Part shown: positions 1 through 4,827 of the stretch, in pieces
Layout: every line of letters starts with the position of its first letter
How positions within the stretch are numbered: position 1 is the first letter of the stretch
NCBI GenBank assembly: GCA_026398575.1
Contig: JAPLSP010000574.1
Location: 1-6,892, forward strand
DNA from: Candidatus Sumerlaeota bacterium
Lineage (GTDB): Bacteria > Sumerlaeota > Sumerlaeia > JADFCT01
Direction: 5' to 3'
DNA: 6,892 bases
Program-made: the position numbers and the translations under genes
The notes under the pieces: model-generated
Told to the model about the DNA's origin: nothing
The model's input: only the letters and a program-made list of their open reading frames with translations
Databases searched by the model: none

Positions 1-434
1 CGGGCGACGTCGAAAAAGCGTTCTTCGTTTTCGCCGCCACGGATTCACCCGCTGTCAATACGCGCGTCTGTCAGGCATGCGACGTGGCCGGGGTTCTGGT
101 CAACCGCGTCGAATCGCCCGAGGCCAGCGACTTCATTGTTCCTGTGACGCTGCGGCGCGGCGGATTCACTCTTTCGATTGCCACCGCTGGCGCCTCTCCG
201 CATCTGGGCCAGGTTATCCGCGAACGCCTGGCGCGCGAGTTTGGACCGGAATACGAAACCTATATTGACGTGCTGGAGAAAGCGCGCCTTGAGATTATTC
301 AAGCGGTTGCCGATTCTGAATCGCGCCGCCGCATCCTGCGCGCCCTGGCTGAAGACGCCGAGCTCCTCGAGATCGTTCGGCGCGATGGCAAAGAGGCGGC
401 GCTAGCGCGCGCCCGGGCCTTCTATAAGGCATGA
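1..434 (+). CDS. Precorrin-2 dehydrogenase / sirohydrochlorin ferrochelatase (CysG N-terminal / Met8 / SirC type), 5'-truncated
   Basis: The reading frame is already open at base 3 and ends at TGA 432-434, giving 143 visible residues. The N-terminal part, including the glycine-rich NAD-binding loop, lies off the window. The visible part starts in the Rossmann fold (FVFAATDSPAVNTRV, then VLVNRVESPEASDFIVP) and continues with RRGGFTLSIATAGASPHLG and IRERLAREFGPEY. This is the order and spacing of the siroheme-synthase N-terminal domain family. The remaining 60 or so residues are charged and helical, as in the dimerisation/C-terminal part of the family. Known family role: NAD-dependent oxidation of precorrin-2 to sirohydrochlorin and, in some members, iron insertion to give siroheme, in the cytoplasm. 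Whether this member also chelates iron cannot be read from the fragment. No uroporphyrinogen methyltransferase domain follows, so it is a stand-alone form. A GTG at base 84 is only an internal codon. The gene converges on the ribonuclease gene. Confidence 0.9.
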   Translation, partial: GDVEKAFFVFAATDSPAVNTRVCQACDVAGVLVNRVESPEASDFIVPVTLRRGGFTLSIATAGASPHLGQVIRERLAREFGPEYETYIDVLEKARLEIIQAVADSESRRRILRALAEDAELLEIVRRDGKEAALARARAFYKA

Positions 435-514
435 CCCGGCGGCGCCGATACCATTCAGCTAAAATTATTAGAGAGGCGGGCGGCGTTCAATTGCCGAGCA
501 AACGCGCCTAAGTA
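435..514. other. Convergent intergenic spacer, left part
   Basis: This short AT/GC-mixed spacer lies between the siroheme gene stop and the palindrome. I see no convincing open frame. I also see no stem followed by a U-run that would make a standard intrinsic terminator for the siroheme gene. Confidence 0.5.
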
Positions 515-571
515 CAGGCAGAATCATTGAGGGCAGAATCATTATGATTCTGCCCTCAATGATTCTGCCTG
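515..571. repeat. Perfect palindrome with nested direct repeats in the convergent intergenic region
   Basis: Bases 515-542 and 544-571 are exact reverse complements (28 bp each) around the single central base T543. In each arm the 12-mer GGCAGAATCATT or its complement occurs twice. On the left, copies start at 517 and 532, so the period is 15 bp. As RNA from either strand it would form a long, almost uninterrupted hairpin. It sits between the stop of the siroheme gene (434) and the stop of the ribonuclease gene (596), so a bidirectional terminator or 3'-end protecting hairpin is plausible. However, no T-run follows the stem on either strand, so it is not a canonical intrinsic terminator. Its exact symmetry and nested repeats also suit a dispersed palindromic repeat. 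The structure is seen directly; its role is inferred. Confidence 0.85.
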
Positions 572-595
572 CAATTGGACATGCATGATTGACAC

Positions 596-3500
596 TTAAC
601 TTTCAGAAGGCGTCTGCTCGTTCGGTTTCGGCGCGCGCCGGCGGAAGGACGAATGGCGCGAACGTCCACCACGGGGACGTTTGCCGGTTCGCGGCGGCCG
701 TTGTCCGGAAGCCGGAGGAGCGGGCGCCCCGGCAGCATCGCCCTGCGAAGGCGCCGATCCGGCGGGCGCTGCGAAATCGCTCTGTGAAGGCGCTGATCCT
801 GCGGACCGCGCGACATTCCTCTGCGAAGGCGCCGATCCTGCGGGCACTGCGACATCGCTTTGCGCCGTCGCCGGCGGTTTGCTCTCCGAAGGCTGAGGCG
901 CTTGCGGCTCTTTCATCGGAGCTGCAGATCGCGATGTAATAAACGCGGTCTCTTGCGGCTCGCGAGGCGACGGAATTGCCTGCTGCGTGGATTGCTGCCT
1001 CACATCCCGCCGGACTGGTTTTTCAAAATCTGAAATCGGCGCCGTGGTACCCTGTCCTGCAGTTTGCGCAGAACCGGCTGGCCCTGGCTGGACGTTCTGG
1101 CCTTGAGCCTGGCCCTGGCCGTGTCCGTGTCTGCCTCGTCCACCGCGCCTTCTGCCGCCGCGCCGGCGGCGACGAGAGGGGCCTTGATTCTTTTCTTGAG
1201 CGCTGGGTGGGATTGGCAGGGTGGACGATGTGGACGGAGTGGACAAGGTGGAGGGAGTGGGCGGGGCGAAGAGATCGGGGGTAGCGGATGGCGCAGCAGC
1301 CGGGGGTTGCTGTCCCTGTCCTTCAATCGGTTCTGGCACAACATGCCCTTCGGCTCCGGCGGCCAAAGTCCTGGTCTCATCCTGCCGATCCACTTGCGCG
1401 GCGGCTTCTTTCCGAATCTCGAAGGCTTCCTGTTCGCGCGCTGTCTGCTCATGCGGATGAGAGCCTGCGGCGGCGTCCTTTTCCGGGCGTCTGCCTCTTC
1501 TTCCGCTCATTCGCGCTTTCGCCGCGCGCGCCTGCGCTTCATGTTTGGCTTTTTCGATGCTCCTGCGGTCCTCCGGATGCTTCCGTTCCTCCGCGTGCTT
1601 CCCATCCTCCGCGTGCTTTCCTTCCTCCGCGCGCTTTTTTTCCTCTGGACGCTTTCTTTCCTCCGTGTGCTTCCCTTCCTCTGCGCGCTTTTTTTCTTCC
1701 GCCCGTTTTTGTTCTTCAGCCCGCCTGCGTTCCGCATACTTCGCGCGTTTTTCCTTCCACTTGGAGCGCTTCTGCTCTGCCGGCTTCAAAGGCGCTTCCT
1801 GCATTTCGGAGCGCTCATCCTTCTCGAATCTCTCAGCATGGCGTTCTTCGGTCTCCTCACGCCCGACCGGCGGCTCCGTTTCTTCTTCATCGCCCCTCTG
1901 GACGTCATCCGCGATCAATTCCTGCTCTTCGGTTGTTCGTTTCATGCGCCGCGCCTGCTCGACGCGTTCTTCCGTTTTGTCGCGCTCCTTCGGGATGGAG
2001 GGTTTGCGTTTGCGGGCGCCGGGTTTTTCGATTTCGGTAATGTGGAAATCTTCGAAGCCAAGTTTTTCGTCCGGCTTCAGGTTGATTTTGATGCGATAGA
2101 CGTTTTCGAGGCGTTCGAGCGACTCATAAATGTCTTTTTCGCGATGGATATAGGCATAGAGATTGGGATGGCAGGCCATCTCCAGATTCGGCCGCGGCGC
2201 CTCTTCGAGATGCGAGCGGATGTCGTCCTTCAGCAGGCGCCAAACCTCGGAGTCGTTGAGGATCAGGCCTTCGCCCCTGCAGCACGGGCATTCGTGGAAA
2301 AGCTGCTTTCGCAGGCTGCGCCGCACGCGCTGGCGCGTCATTTCCACGAGGCCGAACTCGCTGATGGCGGTCAGCGAGATGCGCGCGCGGTCTCCGCGCA
2401 GGCTGGCCTGGAATTCGCCTTTGATGGAACGGCGGTTTTCCTCCTTGTCCATGTCTATGAAGTCAACGACGATGAGGCCGCCGATGTCGCGCAGCCGGAT
2501 TTGGCGCGCGACGGCGTGGGACGCCTCGATGTTCGTCTTGAAGATCATCTTGTCCTGATCGCTCTTGCCGCTGTACTTGCCGGAGTTGACGTCAACAGCG
2601 GTCATGGCTTCCATTTCGTCGAAGATCAGGTAGCCGCCGCTCTTGAGCCAGACCTTGCGGCGCAGCGCCTGACGGATTTGCTTCTCGGCCCCGAAATGCT
2701 CGAAGATCGGAATCAGGCGATCTTTGTATGGCATGACGCGCTCGGCCAGTTCCGGGATCATCGCCTTCATGTGCTTCTTCAAGTCATTGCGCTCGGACGT
2801 GGAGTCCACCCAGATCTCGTCAATATCGGTGGAAAAGATATCGCGCGTCAGGCGATACAGGATGTCTTGATCGTTGTGCACCAGCGCGGGCGCCTTGGTT
2901 TTTTCCTGCTTGCGTTGAATGGCGCGCCATTCTTTTTCCAGATAATCCACGTCCTTGGTGATCTCATCGGCGCTGCGTCCTTCGCCGGCGGTGCGGACGA
3001 TGAAGGAATGCGAGCGATGCTTGCTTTGAATGCCGTGGAGGATTTTTTTCAGACGGTCGCGCTCGCGCGAATCGGCGATTTTTTTGGAAATGCCACCGGA
3101 TTGACCTTCATAAGGCAACAGCACCAGATAGCGTCCCGGCAGCGAAAGCGAGGAGCAGACGCGCGGTCCTTTGCCGCCAAAAGGCTCCTTGATAACCTGG
3201 ACCAGCAATTCGTCGCCAGGGAAAAGCGCCTCTTCGATCGAATGTGGCAAAGCGTTTTCGCGCCGCTTCGGGCGCTTGCGGCCTTGACGCCCAGAGGCGG
3301 CCGGAGCTTCTTCAGCCGGCGCAGTACCGCTCCGGCCTTTTTTATCCTGCCGGTCCGGACGGCTCGCCAGGCGAGGCAATGAGGCGAAGAGAAGATCGCT
3401 GAAATGGAGAAAGGCGTTTTTTCCGAAACCGATATCCACAAAGGCGGCCTGAAGCGAAGGCACGACGCCCTCGACGCGGCCTTTATAGATATTGCCCACC

Positions 3501-3655
3501 AGGTTTTGCTCGTCCTCGCGCTCGATGAACAGCTCCACTAATTGGCCGTTTTCCAGGGAGGCGACGCGAGTATCTTTTTCGCCGACATTGATCAGCACCT
3601 GCTTCAGCGTGGCTACGGGAGCAGGGGCAGGAGGCATGGCTTTCTTTGAAGACAA
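596..3655 (-). CDS. rne: Ribonuclease E/G family endoribonuclease with long low-complexity C-terminal tail
   Basis: This is an endoribonuclease for mRNA decay and rRNA/tRNA maturation, acting in the cytoplasm or at the membrane. Numbered from TTG 3655 (1019 aa), the family start is near residue 18 (KQVLINV). It is followed by the S1 RNA-binding domain (NIYKGRV 55-61, AAFVDIG 70-76, PGDELLVQVIKE from 146), SLPGRYLVLLP 171-181, and FIVRTAGEG 218-226. The DNase I-like catalytic core follows: AVDVNSGK with Asp355, and VVDFIDMD with Asp398, matching E. coli RNase E Asp303 and Asp346. The Zn-link CPCCRGEG is at 456-463 and fits CPxCxGxG. The S1 domain is split by a basic insertion at about 92-135. 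After about residue 550 the tail is low-complexity: charged hexads 644-703, Pro/Ser/Thr-rich about 790-820, Arg/Gly-rich about 827-845, 13-residue repeats 932-970, and an Arg-rich end. The ORF can extend to ATG 3730, but that crosses a dyad and lacks a ribosome site. TTG 3655 has AAAGGA six bases upstream; ATG 3637 is the alternative. Family assignment is firm. E versus G subtype is less certain; the tail favours an E-like scaffold role. Confidence 0.93.
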   Translation of the reverse strand: MSSKKAMPPAPAPVATLKQVLINVGEKDTRVASLENGQLVELFIEREDEQNLVGNIYKGRVEGVVPSLQAAFVDIGFGKNAFLHFSDLLFASLPRLASRPDRQDKKGRSGTAPAEEAPAASGRQGRKRPKRRENALPHSIEEALFPGDELLVQVIKEPFGGKGPRVCSSLSLPGRYLVLLPYEGQSGGISKKIADSRERDRLKKILHGIQSKHRSHSFIVRTAGEGRSADEITKDVDYLEKEWRAIQRKQEKTKAPALVHNDQDILYRLTRDIFSTDIDEIWVDSTSERNDLKKHMKAMIPELAERVMPYKDRLIPIFEHFGAEKQIRQALRRKVWLKSGGYLIFDEMEAMTAVDVNSGKYSGKSDQDKMIFKTNIEASHAVARQIRLRDIGGLIVVDFIDMDKEENRRSIKGEFQASLRGDRARISLTAISEFGLVEMTRQRVRRSLRKQLFHECPCCRGEGLILNDSEVWRLLKDDIRSHLEEAPRPNLEMACHPNLYAYIHREKDIYESLERLENVYRIKINLKPDEKLGFEDFHITEIEKPGARKRKPSIPKERDKTEERVEQARRMKRTTEEQELIADDVQRGDEEETEPPVGREETEERHAERFEKDERSEMQEAPLKPAEQKRSKWKEKRAKYAERRRAEEQKRAEEKKRAEEGKHTEERKRPEEKKRAEEGKHAEDGKHAEERKHPEDRRSIEKAKHEAQARAAKARMSGRRGRRPEKDAAAGSHPHEQTAREQEAFEIRKEAAAQVDRQDETRTLAAGAEGHVVPEPIEGQGQQPPAAAPSATPDLFAPPTPSTLSTPSTSSTLPIPPSAQEKNQGPSRRRRRGGRRRGGRGRHGHGQGQAQGQNVQPGPAGSAQTAGQGTTAPISDFEKPVRRDVRQQSTQQAIPSPREPQETAFITSRSAAPMKEPQAPQPSESKPPATAQSDVAVPAGSAPSQRNVARSAGSAPSQSDFAAPAGSAPSQGDAAGAPAPPASGQRPPRTGKRPRGGRSRHSSFRRRAPKPNEQTPSES
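746..862 (-). repeat. Three tandem 39-bp repeats in the ribonuclease tail (13-residue units)
   Basis: Three in-frame 39-bp units encode QSDVAVPAGSAPS, QRNVARSAGSAPS and QSDFAAPAGSAPS (residues 932-970 from the TTG start). A decayed fourth copy beginning QGDA follows. The units share AGSAPSQ and differ at a few bases each, which indicates tandem duplication followed by divergence. They are Ala/Pro/Ser-rich and probably disordered. The length is a multiple of three, so changes in copy number would not break the frame. Confidence 0.85.
1547..1726 (-). repeat. About ten charged hexapeptide repeats in the ribonuclease tail
   Basis: In the ribonuclease frame, residues 644-703 read as successive six-residue units of the form K-(R/H)-(A/T/P)-E-(E/D)-x, for example KRAEEK, KRAEEG, KHTEER, KRPEEK, KHAEDG, KHAEER and KHPEDR. 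The DNA has an 18-bp period. The alternating acidic and basic residues resemble ER/K-type single alpha helices, although the prolines would kink the helix. A spacer or scaffold segment is the likely role; this is inferred from composition only. Confidence 0.85.
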
Positions 3656-3661
3656 AGGCGA

Positions 3662-3667
3662 TCCTTT
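3662..3667 (-). promoter_or_regulatory. Ribosome binding site deciding the ribonuclease start (TTG 3655)
   Basis: On the minus strand AAAGGA lies six bases before the in-frame TTG at 3655-3653. The same AAAGGA core precedes the GTG start of the beta-helix gene. No comparable purine run precedes ATG 3730. Before ATG 3637 there is only a weak AAAGAAAG. This favours TTG 3655, though ATG 3637 stays possible. Confidence 0.5.
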
Positions 3668-3695
3668 GGAAGGTATGAATCTCTCTAAAAAAAAG

Positions 3696-3724
3696 ATTAT
3701 TTCGCCCTTGACGCGGCGCATCAA
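3696..3724 (-). promoter_or_regulatory. Possible sigma-70 promoter for the ribonuclease gene
   Basis: Reading the minus strand, TTGATG (3724-3719) is separated by 17 bases from AATAAT (3701-3696). These match the -35 consensus at four of six and the -10 consensus at five of six positions. Transcription would begin near the following T8 tract, downstream of the ATG at 3730, which would exclude that ATG as the start. The match is modest and overlaps the dyad at 3704-3728. Confidence 0.35.
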
Positions 3725-3728
3725 GGGC
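3704..3728. promoter_or_regulatory. 25-bp dyad between yqeK and the ribonuclease gene (operator, terminator or 5' hairpin)
   Basis: GCCCTTGA (3704-3711) and TCAAGGGC (3721-3728) are exact inverted repeats around nine bases. On the minus strand the stem is preceded by a run of A and followed, after GAAATAATC, by eight T. On the plus strand it is followed directly by ATTTTT. It could be a weak terminator after yqeK, an operator overlapping the possible promoter, or a leader hairpin if transcription reads through from yqeK. The gap of several bases before the T8 makes a strong minus-strand intrinsic terminator less convincing. Confidence 0.5.
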
Positions 3729-3766
3729 ATTTTTGCATATCCGGGCAGACGGAGGCGCTTTTCAGG

Positions 3767-4342
3767 CTACTTCCTGGAGTAGTAATTCAGCGCCGCCAGG
3801 GTGTCAGGATGCAGGCGCCGGCCTTTGGCACGGACGTGATTGATCTTCATTTCGAGGCATTGCCGCACGGCTTCGCGCAAATCCTGGCGCGCCACGGCGC
3901 GCAATTGTTCGACTTCGGCATAATCGCGCGCCGGCTCGATGCAGTCCGCGACGTAAATGATTTCACCCAGGCGATCCATGGCCGGTTTTCCGGTGGCATG
4001 GTAAATGATGGCCTGCTCGATTTCCGGATCATCCAGAGGAAAGCCGTAACACCGCCGCGCCGCCTCCGCCGACATCCAAGTATGCCATAGAGGAGGATAA
4101 TCGCCGGCGTCCGGAGGAACGGGAACGCCCCATTCTTCTATCTTGCCCCATTGCTCTTTGCGAGAAAAGCAGCGCGCGCAATCATGCAACAGGCCGGCCA
4201 ACAAGGCGTTATTGGCCGATGCGCCGAAACGCAACGCTAAAGTGATGGCAGTCTGGGCCGTGCCCAGGGTATGGTAAAAGCGATTGCGATCCAGGCGGCG
4301 CTCCAGCCGCTCAATCAGGCGATCTATATCGAAAGGCGTCAC
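3767..4342 (-). CDS. yqeK: YqeK-type HD-domain bis(5'-nucleosyl)-tetraphosphatase (symmetrical)
   Basis: Known family role: cleavage of Ap4A into two ADP, controlling this alarmone in the cytoplasm. From GTG 4342 the protein has 191 residues, close to the family norm of about 190. HD-family metal-ligand candidates are all present: His24 in RFYHTLG, His53-Asp54 in LAGLLHDCAR, His87 in LWHTWMSA, His115 in IIYHATGKPAM, and Asp133 in IIYVADCIEPARDY. The segment YHATG..M..L..IIYVAD.IEP.R is the YqeK signature and separates it from general HD hydrolases. The open frame continues to ATG 4459, but those 39 extra residues are not family-like, and that ATG lies inside one arm of the REP-like repeat, so GTG 4342 is preferred despite a weak ribosome site. 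The stop is TAG 3769-3767. The ribonuclease gene follows on the same strand after about 110 bp. The usual partners nadD and rsfS are not in the window. Confidence 0.88.
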   Translation of the reverse strand: MTPFDIDRLIERLERRLDRNRFYHTLGTAQTAITLALRFGASANNALLAGLLHDCARCFSRKEQWGKIEEWGVPVPPDAGDYPPLWHTWMSAEAARRCYGFPLDDPEIEQAIIYHATGKPAMDRLGEIIYVADCIEPARDYAEVEQLRAVARQDLREAVRQCLEMKINHVRAKGRRLHPDTLAALNYYSRK

Positions 4343-4444
4343 TGGGATTTTCTGACCATGAGGAATAGGATTCCGCCTTTGCTCCGAATGATGCCGCCGG
4401 CGTGCAAACGGCAATTGCCTGCGATTGGCGCCGGCGGCAAGATA

Positions 4445-4561
4445 AAGCGGCGCCAGCATTTGGAGTGCGGTTGCTTGCTGCCGCTTTAGCTACGCCAATC
4501 CTATAGATTATCGAAGCTAAAGCGGCAGCAAGCAACCGCACTCCAAATGCTGGCGCCGCTT
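4445..4561. repeat. REP-like inverted pair (BIME-type), two perfect 47-bp arms
   Basis: Bases 4445-4491 are the exact reverse complement of 4515-4561, with a 23-base loop at 4492-4514. Each arm holds its own smaller imperfect hairpin: GCGG (4467-4470) pairs with CCGC (4481-4484) around TTGCTTGCTG, mirrored at 4522-4539, and next to the shared head TTTGGAGTGCGG. A conserved head plus a GC-clamped hairpin with internal mismatches, present as an inverted pair between genes, is the architecture of REP/BIME elements mobilised by RAYT (TnpA-REP) transposases. No transposase is in the window. The left arm contains the ATG at 4459 that would be the longest yqeK start. It lies upstream of both flanking genes, so it is not a terminator of either. 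Confidence 0.85.
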
Positions 4562-4784
4562 CCGACTGCATTGTTTTCATCCCTTGGGCAAAAGTACGTG
4601 ATCGTAATTCTGAGTCAGAGCACTAAGCGATATTGATTGCAGTTCGCTGCCCGGGTTTATGCGCGAAATCATCCTCAAAAGTCAACCCTCTTGGACGGCG
4701 GCCGGACAGTATTTTGTGCGAAAAATCTTTTACATCATAGCTCTCTCATGGATTTGAACTAGAATCGCGACTACCTGTTCGCAC
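4562..4784. other. Divergent intergenic region, right part
   Basis: Between the inverted repeat and the -10 box I see no convincing gene, RNA gene or strong hairpin. A minus-strand frame starting at 4580 crosses both arms of the repeat and is judged spurious. The stretch is more AT-rich than the genes on either side and probably holds upstream regulatory sequence for the beta-helix gene, but I cannot point to an operator. Confidence 0.4.
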
Positions 4785-4790
4785 TATAAT
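4785..4790 (+). promoter_or_regulatory. Consensus -10 box (TATAAT) before the beta-helix gene
   Basis: TATAAT is a perfect sigma-70 -10 hexamer 37 bases before the GTG at 4828, giving a predicted leader of about 30 bases. At 16-18 base spacing I find no good -35 box. TTGAAC at 4754-4759 is 25 bases away, which is too far. The promoter may therefore need an activator. Confidence 0.45.
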
Positions 4791-4813
4791 GCGCCTTCCA
4801 ATGCTTGGCAACG

Positions 4814-4819
4814 AAAGGA
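4814..4819 (+). promoter_or_regulatory. Ribosome binding site deciding the beta-helix gene start (GTG 4828)
   Basis: AAAGGA ends eight bases before GTG 4828. An in-frame ATG at 4801 has no ribosome site and would fall almost at the predicted transcript start. Starting at GTG also places the hydrophobic signal peptide near the N-terminus, as expected. Confidence 0.6.
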
Positions 4820-4827
4820 CATGTGCC

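Noticed and set aside
515..571. Standard rho-independent terminator
   Set aside because: The stem is strong, but no T-run follows it on either strand, so I list it as a palindromic repeat with possible termination or stabilising function.
515..571. CRISPR array
   Set aside because: The repeated 12-mers are 15 bp apart and in both orientations, with no unique spacers of 25-40 bp.
1064..3382. Open frame of 772 codons on the plus strand, antisense to the ribonuclease
   Set aside because: It lies wholly inside a ribonuclease gene with clear family motifs. The antisense product is Phe/Leu/Arg-rich low complexity mirroring the Glu/Lys-rich tail, so it is a shadow frame.
4341..4361. Short leader peptide (MVRKSQ) whose stop overlaps the yqeK GTG start
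   Set aside because: ATG 4361 opens six codons ending in a TGA that overlaps the GTG, but there is no well-placed ribosome site, so chance is the simpler explanation.
4311..4580. Minus-strand frame of 89 codons crossing the inverted repeat
   Set aside because: It reads through both arms and the loop of the repeat and then overlaps yqeK in another frame. An AAGGG directly abuts its ATG, which is too close for a ribosome site, and the product has no family features.
4754..4759. TTGAAC as -35 box for the TATAAT at 4785
   Set aside because: The spacing is 25 bases, outside the usable sigma-70 range.
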